Assembly: GCF_039710355.1 (NCBI RefSeq) | Contig: NZ_JBDKWZ010000003.1 | Location: forward strand, 1-64,000 | Reading direction: 5' to 3' | Length of the DNA: 64,000 bases | Source: Rapidithrix thailandica | GTDB lineage: Bacteria > Bacteroidota > Bacteroidia > Cytophagales > Flammeovirgaceae | In this document: positions 33,513-42,304 of the stretch, in pieces | Position numbering within the stretch: the stretch's first letter is position 1 | How the letters are laid out: each line of letters begins with the position of its first letter | Notes under the pieces: generated by a model | The model's database searches: none | The model's input: the letters and a program-made list of their open reading frames with translations, nothing else | What the model was told of the DNA's origin: nothing | Program-made: the position numbers and the translations under genes

Positions 33513-34997
33513 TTAATACTTTGCCGGTTGGCCTTTCTTCGGCAATGAGTGTTGGATAAACATCCGTACATCTTCATTGGCCCGGATCAAATCTTCTTTG
33601 CGCAAATACATCATATGCCCGCTTCGATACCCTTTCCAATCCATACGTTCTTGCAGGCGACCGCTTTGGTCCATATGCCACATATTGTATTTGGCATTAA
33701 AGTAATCACAAGCCCCATCGTAATATCCCGACTGCACCAAAAGGTACAAATTAGGATTTTGGGCCATGGCCTGGCGGAGGTTTTCTCCGGTATGATCGTT
33801 GGAGCGGTCCCATGGATGTACCGGGCCAAACATGTTGTATTTTAAATCAGTCTTGTAATTTAATTTCTCACGTAAATAATAATTGATAGCCGGAGTAAAG
33901 GAATGTAACCAGGAAGTCAATTCGGCATTATAATCCGGACGCTGCCCGGCAGCTTTATGGTCGATTCCTTTGTAACGGGAGTCCAATCTACCGACAGTAT
34001 AGCCTTCTTCACGCAGAAGTTCTTTCCAAAAGAAAGAAGTCGAAATCATCAGGTTATGCTGCACTATTGCTTTTTCGGAAATTCCGGAATAGTGTGCCAT
34101 TTGTTTCGCAATCGCTTTTTTCTCATCTGTCGACAAAGCCCCTCCTTTGGCCATAGCCGGCAGTAATTTGTGGATGGTAAACTCTTCTACTTCGGGCAAT
34201 AAATCGGTCAAATCTTTCTGTTGAAGTTCGGGGGCCAGCGCTTTATGATACCAAGCCGTGGCGGCATAATACGGCAGCAAATTGGCAGATGCCACAGGTC
34301 CTTTCCGTTCAATTCCCAACCCCGTTGGGGAAACCAGAATCACTCCGTTCAAATACATCCAATGTGAGCGCTGTAACTCCATGGCTAATCCTGATACCCG
34401 GGTAGTTCCATAGCTTTCTCCAATCAGGTACTTAGGCGAACGCCAGCGGTTATTACGGGTCACAAAGGTATTGATCCATGAGGCCAGATAGTCGATATCG
34501 GCATGAATGCCAAAAAACATCTTTTGAGCATCTTTCTTCTCGATTCCTTTGGCTACCCGCGAATAACCTGTATTCACCGGATTTACAAATACAATATCGG
34601 CGACATCCAATACTGAATAGGGATTGTCTTTGATGCCATAAGGCTGAATAGGATAGCCTTCGTCATCAATTTCCAAGAGTTGTGGTCCGGTATAGGCAAT
34701 ATGCATCCAAACTGAAGCGGAACCGGGACCTCCGTTAAACGAGATCAATAATGGCCGGGAGCTCCGGTCTTTTATATCCGTTCTTTCATAATAGGTATAA
34801 AATAAGCCAGCCACAGGTTTGCCCTCCTTGTCCCACACAGGTTGGGTTCCGGTAGTAGCTTTGTAAGGTACCCGGTTTCCTTTTATGGTAATTTCATTCG
34901 TAGTGACTACGGTAGAATCTAAATTAAGAGACAGGTTTTGTGCTGCTAATGGAAGTGCTAAGCATATACTGATGAGGAATAAGAAGTATTTTTTCAT
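33513..34997 (-). CDS. Exported serine carboxypeptidase-like S10 peptidase
   Basis: 494 residues from the ATG at 34997 (MKKYFLFLISICLALPLAAQ), which opens directly with a good signal peptide; an ATG 39 bases upstream would add a useless hydrophilic leader. Catalytic signs of the S10 family are the oxyanion segment FNGGPGSASVWMH, nucleophile Ser in LIGESYGTTR, Asp in GYYDGACDYF and His in RSGHMMYLRK. These enzymes remove C-terminal residues from peptides at low pH; bacterial versions act in the periplasm, probably in peptide scavenging. Its 5' end faces the DUF6436 gene (223 bp apart), so the region between them is a divergent promoter region. No terminator with a T-run was seen after it. Confidence 0.9.
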   Translation of the reverse strand: MKKYFLFLISICLALPLAAQNLSLNLDSTVVTTNEITIKGNRVPYKATTGTQPVWDKEGKPVAGLFYTYYERTDIKDRSSRPLLISFNGGPGSASVWMHIAYTGPQLLEIDDEGYPIQPYGIKDNPYSVLDVADIVFVNPVNTGYSRVAKGIEKKDAQKMFFGIHADIDYLASWINTFVTRNNRWRSPKYLIGESYGTTRVSGLAMELQRSHWMYLNGVILVSPTGLGIERKGPVASANLLPYYAATAWYHKALAPELQQKDLTDLLPEVEEFTIHKLLPAMAKGGALSTDEKKAIAKQMAHYSGISEKAIVQHNLMISTSFFWKELLREEGYTVGRLDSRYKGIDHKAAGQRPDYNAELTSWLHSFTPAINYYLREKLNYKTDLKYNMFGPVHPWDRSNDHTGENLRQAMAQNPNLYLLVQSGYYDGACDYFNAKYNMWHMDQSGRLQERMDWKGYRSGHMMYLRKEDLIRANEDVRMFIQHSLPKKGQPAKY

Positions 34998-35170
34998 TGT
35001 CAGATGAGTGGTTATTTGCATTGAAGTAATAATCATTTCCCTGGCGGGTGAATCAACTACATAGATAGTTGATATCCTTGCCTTTTACAAATTACTAGTC
35101 CTACACAATACAGTTAACAAGCATTAACATTGATGATGATCGAAGTTCAACGCATTTAATTTTTCAAATA

Positions 35171-35178
35171 TATATTTG
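35171..35178 (+). promoter_or_regulatory. -7 element of the thioredoxin-fold protein gene
   Basis: TATATTTG matches the Bacteroidota -7 consensus 42 bases before the ATG; the -33 is not clear. Confidence 0.45.
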
Positions 35179-35220
35179 CACTTAACCAATAATCCTTCAG
35201 TTACCTTAAATACATCAACA

Positions 35221-35856
35221 ATGACTAAACGGTTAATTCTTGCAGGAACAATTCTGATTTTTGCCGCAAGTGGTATTTGTTATTTGTTTTGGGTGCAAGA
35301 AATACAATATTCCCGGCCAACCCCTATTCCTCAAGACTATCGGGAAGTACCCGTAAGTAGCGTGCTTGATCTGCAAAGTGCAATTCGGAACCCGGAAAAG
35401 AAAGCCGTCTTTCTGCACTTCTTCAATCCGGAGTGTCCTTGTTCCCGCTTCAATACCAAACATGTCAACTATTTGATCGATCAGTACCGAAACGATGTAC
35501 TCTTCAAAGTAGTGATCCCGTTTGGAGCGGATTTAACACTGGCAAAAGATTACTTTGGAGCAAACGTAGAGCTGATAGAAGATAAAGAAAACGGAAGTTT
35601 GGCCGAAACATGTGGCGTATATTCCACTCCTCAAGCCGTAATCATCGATCAAAACCAACACCTTTACTATCGCGGAAACTACAATAAATCAAGATATTGT
35701 ACCCAAATAGGGTCCAATTATGCTGAGCTAGCTTTGCAATCGGTCATTGCTCAAAAGCCCTTACCAGACTTTTCGCAACTAGCCACTACTGCCTACGGTT
35801 GCCAATATTTTGATGAGAATACCTTATCCGGTTTATCAGAATTACTACTTAACTAA
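35221..35856 (+). CDS. Membrane-anchored thioredoxin-fold protein (DUF6436-like)
   Basis: 211 residues from ATG 35221; an in-frame TTG 45 bases upstream overlaps the promoter and is rejected. One N-terminal membrane anchor (about 5-24) precedes a thioredoxin-like domain facing the periplasm. The active-site position reads FFNPECPCSRFN with C72 and C74, a CxC rather than the usual CxxC, and the cis-Pro context is VYSTPQAVII. Additional Cys residues occur in AETCG, SRYCTQ and YGCQYF. It could reduce or isomerise disulfides, or bind copper as a Sco-like protein. The family is poorly characterised. It stands alone, divergent from the S10 peptidase gene. Confidence 0.75.
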   Translation: MTKRLILAGTILIFAASGICYLFWVQEIQYSRPTPIPQDYREVPVSSVLDLQSAIRNPEKKAVFLHFFNPECPCSRFNTKHVNYLIDQYRNDVLFKVVIPFGADLTLAKDYFGANVELIEDKENGSLAETCGVYSTPQAVIIDQNQHLYYRGNYNKSRYCTQIGSNYAELALQSVIAQKPLPDFSQLATTAYGCQYFDENTLSGLSELLLN

Positions 35857-35991
35857 AAAATTTTCATTTCTCAAAACAATTGTGCTGCACAAGTAATTTG
35901 CCTGGCAAACCAGTGGATTTACCAAGATGGCAGACCGCTGGTAAAGAAACTGAAAACCTAAAAAAATCAACACTTTCAACCTTGGTAATTT

Positions 35992-37677
35992 ATGGACCAA
36001 ATGATTCAAACAACTTTCCCTGGAGACCAGAAAACTAAAATTTTCAAAAATATCTGGAAAAAAGCCGATCGTATAACAAGCTACACTTTATTGGGGTACT
36101 TTGTATTCGGATTGGCCATTGCCCCTATTTACGATACCTGGTTAATTGCCTTGGGAGTCGGTTCACTGGGTTTGTTAGCATTTTATGCAACGTACAAACT
36201 CCTGCCTGACACACAATACTATCAATATGTGGCCAGTGCCTTGTATGTAGTCTTTATGGCACAGTTCATTTATCAAATGCACGGACTGTTCGAAATGCAC
36301 TTTTGGGCATTTGTGGGCTGTACACTACTGATTGTCTACCAGAACTGGAAATTGCATATTCCTCTGGCATTCCTCATTATCGCGCATCATGCAGGCTTTG
36401 CATATTTACAATATTCCGGTGTGGAGGAAGTGTATTTTACCCAGTTACAATACATGGATCTTCAGACATTTGTATTTCATGCATTATTAGCAACTCTGAT
36501 TATTGCCATTTGTGCGTATTGGTCTTACGACCTCGGACGAAAAACCTTACAGGCAGGTATTCATCAACAAAAGTTGGAGCACCAACTGGCTTTGGTAAAA
36601 CAAAACGTAGCTTTTGCTGAAAAAATCAGTAACGGACAATTGGACACACACTACACACTCAATGCTGTTGACGATGAATTAGGACAAGCTTTATTGACTA
36701 TGCGGGACGGTTTGGTAAAGGCTGCGGAAAAAGAACAACAAGAAAAATTCATTAACCAGGGCATTGCTCAAGTAGGTGATATCCTGCGATCAGACATGCA
36801 CAACCCTGAGAAGTTGTACAACCATATCGTACAGTTTTTAGCGAAATACATGGAGCTCAACCAAGTAGGTTTGTTTCAACTGGAACATGATCACTTGGCA
36901 ATGAAAGCCTGCTATGCGTACGAACGGAAAAAATACTTACAAAAACGGGTGGAAATCGGAGAAGGTCTATTGGGGCAAGCTTACTTGGAAAAAGACATGA
37001 TTTATATGACCGATGTGCCCAACGGATATACCCATATCACTTCCGGCTTAGGACATGCCACCCCGGGATGCATCCTCATTATGCCCTTAATGAGTAATGA
37101 AAAAGTAGTTGGCGTATTGGAAATGGCCTCTTTCAAAGTGCTGAATCAAACAGCTATTGAGTTCATCAAGAAGACCGCAGAAGCGATTGCCACTTCTTTA
37201 TTGACAGTCAAAAACACTGAGTTTACTCAAAAGCTCTTGGAGCAAGCCCAGGATCAAACCGAACAAATGAGGGCACAGGAAGAAGAACTGCGTCAAAGTA
37301 TGGAAGAGTTGACCGCCACACAAGAAGAAATGCATCGCAAAGCAGAAGCCAATGAAATCTACATGGAATTGATTGAGAAAAGCGGCTGGTTAATGGCCGA
37401 AATCAATCCTGAGGGAGAAGTTCAACAGATGAATGAACATCTGGCAAAAGCGTTGTCCATTGATACGCATGACCTACAAGCGTATCCTAACTTTTCCAAA
37501 GATATTGAGGGAGAGCCCAAACAAACATATTTCCAAAGACAAGTTACCTTGCAGTGCAAACGAGGAAATACGGTTTGTATCGAGGCAAATTTCAGAAAAG
37601 TATTGAATAAAGACGGTTCCGTAGCAAAGATCATTATGTTGGGAACTCAAAATGCAGCCATCCTGACAGCGGGATAA
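35992..37677 (+). CDS. Membrane GAF-PAS signalling protein without an output domain
   Basis: 561 residues. About six membrane helices fill residues 30-185 (YTLLGYFVFGLAIAPIYD, WLIALGVGSLGLLAFYATYK, FWAFVGCTLLIVYQ, LLATLIIAICAYWSY). A HAMP-like linker follows (LKEKISNGQL-type, here AFAEKISNGQLDTHY), then a GAF domain about 255-400 (VGLFQLEHDHL, IGEGLLGQAYLEKD, GVLEMASFK), a coiled coil (ARAQEEELRQSMEELTATQEEM region, about 420-455) and a truncated PAS-like domain at the end. No histidine kinase, receiver, GGDEF or methyl-accepting domain is present, although the stop is clear. It may form a complex with a separate kinase. The GAF/coiled-coil part is shared with many Bacteroidota sensor kinases. 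Confidence 0.8.
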   Translation: MDQMIQTTFPGDQKTKIFKNIWKKADRITSYTLLGYFVFGLAIAPIYDTWLIALGVGSLGLLAFYATYKLLPDTQYYQYVASALYVVFMAQFIYQMHGLFEMHFWAFVGCTLLIVYQNWKLHIPLAFLIIAHHAGFAYLQYSGVEEVYFTQLQYMDLQTFVFHALLATLIIAICAYWSYDLGRKTLQAGIHQQKLEHQLALVKQNVAFAEKISNGQLDTHYTLNAVDDELGQALLTMRDGLVKAAEKEQQEKFINQGIAQVGDILRSDMHNPEKLYNHIVQFLAKYMELNQVGLFQLEHDHLAMKACYAYERKKYLQKRVEIGEGLLGQAYLEKDMIYMTDVPNGYTHITSGLGHATPGCILIMPLMSNEKVVGVLEMASFKVLNQTAIEFIKKTAEAIATSLLTVKNTEFTQKLLEQAQDQTEQMRAQEEELRQSMEELTATQEEMHRKAEANEIYMELIEKSGWLMAEINPEGEVQQMNEHLAKALSIDTHDLQAYPNFSKDIEGEPKQTYFQRQVTLQCKRGNTVCIEANFRKVLNKDGSVAKIIMLGTQNAAILTAG

Positions 37678-37849
37678 TACAACATGACCGGTTTAGAGGG
37701 GAATAAGCAAAGGGTTTCAGGTTAAGAAATATTAATACTCATTGTGATAACAGATGAACTTAACAATGTTTCGCCGAAGTTGTATGAATACTTGACCTAC
37801 TCTACAAGTATACACTAACATCTGTTCTCCGGTATTTCCCTAGTTGCCT

Positions 37850-38749
37850 ATGAAGGCTTCTTGTACTTTCTTATTCTGTGTACTTTTCTCTTCTTTTGCG
37901 TTTGCTCAAGGCTATGGATGGTGGAACCAAAAACACCGTTGGGACGGTATTACTCATTGGACAAAGTATATGGTCCTCTCACCTGGCTATATGGGTCCCA
38001 ATGCATTGCCGGTACCCAAAGTTTTTACGGATACGCTACACCCCCATTTCCAAATAGAAACCGGAGTAGAGGGGCATTTCAGTAAAGGGGACAATACCCG
38101 GAATGTATACACCAATGTCTACTTACCCATCGCTTCTGACAAAGTGGGCCTGGAGTTCTTCGTAATCCCCGTAGAATATTACCGCATGGATACCCTCACT
38201 CGTGATAAGAGGCGCTCCCGGGATTTTGACGGAAGAGGCTACAGTCAAGGAGATATTTATGTCACTACCTATGTGCAATTACTCAAAAACCATAAATACT
38301 GGCCCAACCTTCTGTTATCCATTGGCATCAAAACAGCCTCTGGCTCCAATTTGAAAGCAGCTCGCTTTACCGATACACCGGGGTATTTCTTTGATGTGAC
38401 CTTCAGTAAAAAAATTAAAAACAAGTACTGGGGTATAAAATACCTGGTACCAATTGTCAAAGTAGGATTCTATGCCTGGCAAACCAACCGGAATGACTAC
38501 CTGCAAGACGATGCGGTTGTATATGGAATTGGTTTTAAAAGTGGTCATAAATTTCTGGAGCTGGAAAGTATACTGGCAGGTTACTATGGCTATATTGGTA
38601 ACGGAGATCAACCGATGGTGTACCGGCTCACCCTTCGCACTCAACTAAAGTCCATGTTTAATTTTCAAGTCAGAGGCCAACTGGGTCTCGAAGATTACAA
38701 TTATACATCCATTCGTATTTCTACCCTATTCACTCCCCGTTTCAAGTAA
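37850..38749 (+). CDS. Exported protein, probable outer-membrane beta-barrel, unknown function
   Basis: 299 residues from ATG 37850. A signal peptide (SCTFLFCVLFSSFAFAQ) is followed by a Gly/Trp-rich start (GYGWWNQKHRW) and alternating strands such as VYLPIASDKVGLEFFVIPVEYY, LLSIGIKTASGSN, YFFDVTFSK, LESILAGYYGYIG and MVYRLTLRTQLKS. The C-terminus (IRISTLFTPRFK) lacks a strict terminal Phe. I do not recognise the family. It is 166 bp after the GAF-PAS gene and convergent with the small HisKA protein. Confidence 0.6.
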   Translation: MKASCTFLFCVLFSSFAFAQGYGWWNQKHRWDGITHWTKYMVLSPGYMGPNALPVPKVFTDTLHPHFQIETGVEGHFSKGDNTRNVYTNVYLPIASDKVGLEFFVIPVEYYRMDTLTRDKRRSRDFDGRGYSQGDIYVTTYVQLLKNHKYWPNLLLSIGIKTASGSNLKAARFTDTPGYFFDVTFSKKIKNKYWGIKYLVPIVKVGFYAWQTNRNDYLQDDAVVYGIGFKSGHKFLELESILAGYYGYIGNGDQPMVYRLTLRTQLKSMFNFQVRGQLGLEDYNYTSIRISTLFTPRFK

Positions 38750-38797
38750 ACCCTCCTGATTATTGATCCCTTTATTCTACTCATCCTGACAGAATCA

Positions 38798-39406
38798 TCA
38801 ACAGACCATCAAACTTGCATTGATTTCACGGACTGTCCGGTCCAATTCTTTTGCCGAACATTCAATATATCGCATATAATCTTCAATATTAGAAGCCTCG
38901 CTCTCATGTTGGTATAAATTTACAACGCCTAAGATCCGGGCGATGGGCCCTCTCATTTTATGAGCATTGTGATGGGAATACTCTTGCAATTGATTCCGTT
39001 GTACACACAGTTGGTTTTCCTGTATTTGAAGTTGAGCCTTAAGCTTCTTGTTTTTGTCTTTCAACTTTGACAAATGCTTCTGCAATTTATTTTTTTCAAG
39101 GATTAGCTGTTGATTTTTCTCAAATACGGCTTGTTGGAGTTGCTGATTTTTTTGAGCTTCGCCAGTACTTTTTCTTTGGAAATTAAAAGCGACAAAGGCA
39201 ATCATCAAGCACACTCCAGTGGGAAACAACCAAGGGTGGGGCATCCATTTGCTAAATTTTTCTCCTTGTGGTTGGCTGATCCAAGAAGCATAATAATACT
39301 GAGCTTCCGCCTGATACGGGTCATTGATACCCAAATGCGATTTCACTTCTTCTGCAAAAAATCCCCAAAAACAAACGAGTAAAAATAGTGGCATGAATAT
39401 TTTCAC
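38798..39406 (-). CDS. Membrane-anchored coiled coil-HisKA protein lacking an ATPase domain
   Basis: 202 residues. Two hydrophobic segments (about 3-18 and 58-76) enclose a short extracytoplasmic loop; the cytoplasmic side is a long charged coiled coil (about 82-142) and then a HisKA-like helix with H149 in HNAHKMRGPIARILGVVNLY. That motif is typical of Bacteroidota kinases, in which HATPase_c would follow after some 60 residues; here the protein ends at residue 202 (REINASLMVC). No frameshifted ATPase remnant was found downstream within the 48 bp to the next gene's end, so this is not a recent truncation by a point mutation. It could be a phosphotransfer or dominant-negative partner of other kinases. 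Confidence 0.8.
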   Translation of the reverse strand: MKIFMPLFLLVCFWGFFAEEVKSHLGINDPYQAEAQYYYASWISQPQGEKFSKWMPHPWLFPTGVCLMIAFVAFNFQRKSTGEAQKNQQLQQAVFEKNQQLILEKNKLQKHLSKLKDKNKKLKAQLQIQENQLCVQRNQLQEYSHHNAHKMRGPIARILGVVNLYQHESEASNIEDYMRYIECSAKELDRTVREINASLMVC

Positions 39407-39560
39407 AAGAGAAATAGTTAGTTAAACAAACTCAAAGGTTGACGGTGAGGACAAAATTATTGAGCATTATGCGTTTTATAAAATAGCACGAGTTAACTTT
39501 CTATGAAGGAAAGTTTAAGCCCTAAGTCCTTATCTGTTAAGAACTTGTATTTAAAATCAA

Positions 39561-39607
39561 AAAGCGCTTTGTTGACTTCCCTGTAAAGAAGTACCACAAA
39601 GCGCTTT
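39561..39607 (-). terminator. Terminator of the hexosaminidase gene
   Basis: A perfect 12-bp stem (AAAGCGCTTTGT at 39561-39572, ACAAAGCGCTTT at 39596-39607) with a 23-base loop, 21 bases beyond the minus-strand stop. Confidence 0.65.
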
Positions 39608-39627
39608 AATAAATTTGATTTAATACT

Positions 39628-42009
39628 TTATTCCACAATTACTTCACTGACAAATAACCAAACGTTTTTGCCTTCCGCCATATGACCTTTCGGTCCTTTT
39701 CCAAAGTTACGGGCAATCACTTTCACATACCGAGCACTTAAGTCCTTCACTTCCACTCCCAACTCTTTCATCATCGTATCCGGACTCAAGGGGTCAATAG
39801 TATGTGTAGCCGCCCCCACTTTCGTAAAGTTTTCTCCGTCTGTTGACACTTGGAATTCTACTTCTTTGGGAAGAATAATCCACGCACCGGACTTTTGCAG
39901 GGCATTGATAGTCAGATGGTTGACAGGTATTTCTTTTTCCAAATCAATCACTATATCCATATCCTTCCCTTCCCAACCTTGCCAGTGTCCATCACTGTGG
40001 TTGCTGCTGCCTTTAAGGCAATCGACTAGCGTATATTCCGTTCCGGGATAACTTTTATGAGGGGCCTCTTCGTAAGTTACTTTTTTCACCGTGGCTTTGT
40101 GCAAATCAATTTTCTTACTCATTACTTTGCCCACTAACTTGCCATCTTTCACTGATACAGCCTTAATAGTGGCCGACTGCTCCAAAGCAAAAGGTTGGCT
40201 ATACTTTGGGGAAGTTGTTCCAGGTTCCGAACCATCAATGGTATAATGAATGTCTACATACGATGCTTCTGTGGAAAGCGCTACGGCTACACTCTTTTTC
40301 TCAGGGTCAAAGGTGATTCCGGGTGTCACAGTATAAATGCTTTTCGCATAGTTGATTCCCTTGGCATCATAGCGTTGCAATTGAGTTTCCATCCGCCCTA
40401 TAAAATCATCCCAGTTTAATTGGGCTTTAGGTGTCCAAAGAGCTTCACCCATCGCAGCCAATCGTGGAAATGCCATATATTGCAGATGTTCAAAGTTAGG
40501 AACATGTTCCGTCCAAAGGTTGGCTTGCCCTCCCAATACACGTTTTGCTTGTTCTTCGTTCATCGATTCGTGTACCGGGTCAAACTGATACACTTTGCTT
40601 AAAGGTAAGTACGCATTAAAGGCGGGTGGTTCTTGGTCTTGCGGGCCTTGGTAATAATCAAAGTAACAATGACTGGTAGGAGACATGACCACATCATGAC
40701 CGTGTTCAGCCGCTTCCACTCCACCTTTAAACCCTCTCCATGACATTACCGTGGCTTTAGGTGCCAAACCTCCTTCCAAAATTTCATCCCATCCAATCAA
40801 AGTCCGGTTATTTTCATTCAAAAAAGTTTCTATTCTTTTTACAAAATAACTTTGTAACTCTTCCACATTGTTTAAACCTTCCGTTTGAATTCTTTTTTGA
40901 CACTTCGCGCACCGGGCCCATTCGGTTTTGGTAGCTTCATCCCCTCCGATATGAATGTATGGAGAAGGAAACAGGGCCATTACTTCGGTCAAGACGTCTT
41001 CCAAAAAAGTAAAGGTAGCATCATTTCCGGCACAATAAATATCCGTAATCGGCCACAACCCACCGGAGGGCACGGTAACAGGTTCTCCTTTACAAGAAAA
41101 TTCCGGATATGCCGCAACACCGGATGAAACGTGTGCAGGCATCTCGATTTCAGGCACTACGTTAATATACCGGCTCTTTGCATATGCAATTACTTCTTTG
41201 ATATCTTCCTGTGTGTAAAAGCCCCCGTAAGTTGCCTTTTCTCCCGGTTGTTGTCTTGGGCGAGCACTCCATTGTTTATCCTCGTGATCTACCCGCCATG
41301 CACCCACTTCGGTCAACTTCGGATATTTTTTAATCTCGATACGCCATCCTTGATCGTCTATCAAATGCCAATGGAAGGTATTCATTTTGTGCATGGCCAT
41401 GTAATCTATCACCTTTTTCACTTCCTCTTTTGTAAAAAAGTGACGGGATACGTCCAACATAAATCCTCTCCAGACAAAGCGGGGGGCATCGGAAATATGT
41501 ATTTCGGGTACTAGCCACTTTGTATTTTCAGCCAGGCTTGTCCCTTCAATTTGTACCGGTAATAATTGTCGTAATGTCTGAATTCCATAAAAGAACCCGG
41601 CGGGTGCCGAAGCTTGCATTGTAATTAATTCAGGCGTAACGGTTAGTTCATAGGCTTCTTCTCCCATTCCTTCCTTTGTACTGAGTACTACAGCATTTTT
41701 TGTAGCTTTTTCCCCGACTTTCACTTCAGGTTCCCAGCCTGCAACCGTTTTAAACAAACCTGTCAGATGTCTGACAATTTCAACTTGCGCATCGTCTTCC
41801 ACATAAAAAGAAGTCTTTGATGAAATTTGAAAAGACTTTTTCCCCAGTTCCAGTTTGAGGGGTTTGGGCACAATGTTGACTTCCTTTTCCGTAAAAGTTT
41901 TTTCATTTTGTTTTAACTCACAAGACGTTAAACAACTCCCGGCAAACAAGAGAAGTAACGCATACTTGAAAATTCTTGTAGTCATTTGTAAGTGTTTTAA
42001 ATTTTTCAT
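39628..42009 (-). CDS. GH20 beta-N-acetylhexosaminidase lipoprotein
   Basis: 793 residues from ATG 42009; ATG 41985 is an equally good start. The signal ends in a lipobox LTSC with the acylated Cys at residue 30, so the enzyme is probably an envelope lipoprotein. Residues 45-165 are the GH20b helper domain; the TIM barrel (about 175-530) has WRGFMLDVSRHF, FHWHLIDDQGWRIEI, VPEIEMPAHV and the catalytic pair D357-E358 in YIHIGGDEATKTEW, the normal substrate-assisted set. A linker (VDIHYTIDGSEP, chitobiase C-terminal like) and a discoidin/F5-8 type C-like domain (about 655-793, ALQKSGAWIILPKEVEFQVS) follow. It releases terminal GlcNAc or GalNAc from glycans such as chitin oligomers or peptidoglycan-derived sugars. 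No transporter is adjacent. Confidence 0.95.
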   Translation of the reverse strand: MKNLKHLQMTTRIFKYALLLLFAGSCLTSCELKQNEKTFTEKEVNIVPKPLKLELGKKSFQISSKTSFYVEDDAQVEIVRHLTGLFKTVAGWEPEVKVGEKATKNAVVLSTKEGMGEEAYELTVTPELITMQASAPAGFFYGIQTLRQLLPVQIEGTSLAENTKWLVPEIHISDAPRFVWRGFMLDVSRHFFTKEEVKKVIDYMAMHKMNTFHWHLIDDQGWRIEIKKYPKLTEVGAWRVDHEDKQWSARPRQQPGEKATYGGFYTQEDIKEVIAYAKSRYINVVPEIEMPAHVSSGVAAYPEFSCKGEPVTVPSGGLWPITDIYCAGNDATFTFLEDVLTEVMALFPSPYIHIGGDEATKTEWARCAKCQKRIQTEGLNNVEELQSYFVKRIETFLNENNRTLIGWDEILEGGLAPKATVMSWRGFKGGVEAAEHGHDVVMSPTSHCYFDYYQGPQDQEPPAFNAYLPLSKVYQFDPVHESMNEEQAKRVLGGQANLWTEHVPNFEHLQYMAFPRLAAMGEALWTPKAQLNWDDFIGRMETQLQRYDAKGINYAKSIYTVTPGITFDPEKKSVAVALSTEASYVDIHYTIDGSEPGTTSPKYSQPFALEQSATIKAVSVKDGKLVGKVMSKKIDLHKATVKKVTYEEAPHKSYPGTEYTLVDCLKGSSNHSDGHWQGWEGKDMDIVIDLEKEIPVNHLTINALQKSGAWIILPKEVEFQVSTDGENFTKVGAATHTIDPLSPDTMMKELGVEVKDLSARYVKVIARNFGKGPKGHMAEGKNVWLFVSEVIVE

Positions 42010-42155
42010 TTTAAGTATTGGCTAATTTACTAAGCTCTCCGCATAATGTGATCGAGTGTATCGATTTAGGTATCTCCTCTACAGGCAACAATCAACTTTT
42101 CAGAAGGTAAAAAACTAAATATAATAAAAATCTATTTATCTATATAAAATATCAA

Positions 42156-42187
42156 TTTGATCTATAATAATTCTTACTGTAGATTTG
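42156..42187 (+). promoter_or_regulatory. Upstream promoter of the FMN reductase gene
   Basis: TTTG (42156-42159), 20-base spacer, TAGATTTG (42180-42187): full match to the Bacteroidota consensus. The resulting leader would be about 110 bases. Confidence 0.6.
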
Positions 42188-42235
42188 CATGTATAAAGGA
42201 TTGACAAGCGTATCAATCAAAAGTTGGAAAAAAAA

Positions 42236-42267
42236 TTTGGAAGCAATAATTGTTTAAACTATATTTG
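42236..42267 (+). promoter_or_regulatory. Proximal promoter of the FMN reductase gene
   Basis: TTTG (42236-42239), 20-base spacer, TATATTTG (42260-42267): also a full consensus match, giving a leader of about 30 bases. Confidence 0.7.
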
Positions 42268-42289
42268 TTGTAACAATAATCGTTCAAAC
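42244..42289 (+). promoter_or_regulatory. 30-bp-spaced direct repeats flanking the -7 element
   Basis: CAATAATTGTTTAAAC (42244-42259) and CAATAATCGTTCAAAC (42274-42289) match at 14 of 16 bases with start points exactly 30 bases apart, about three helical turns. They sit on both sides of the proximal -7 element and are probably binding sites for a repressor or activator. Confidence 0.6.
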
Positions 42290-42304
42290 GCAAATTATAT
42301 AATC

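Noticed and set aside
42224..42304. Upstream ATG for the FMN reductase
   Set aside because: It lies before the proximal promoter and would add 27 non-family residues.
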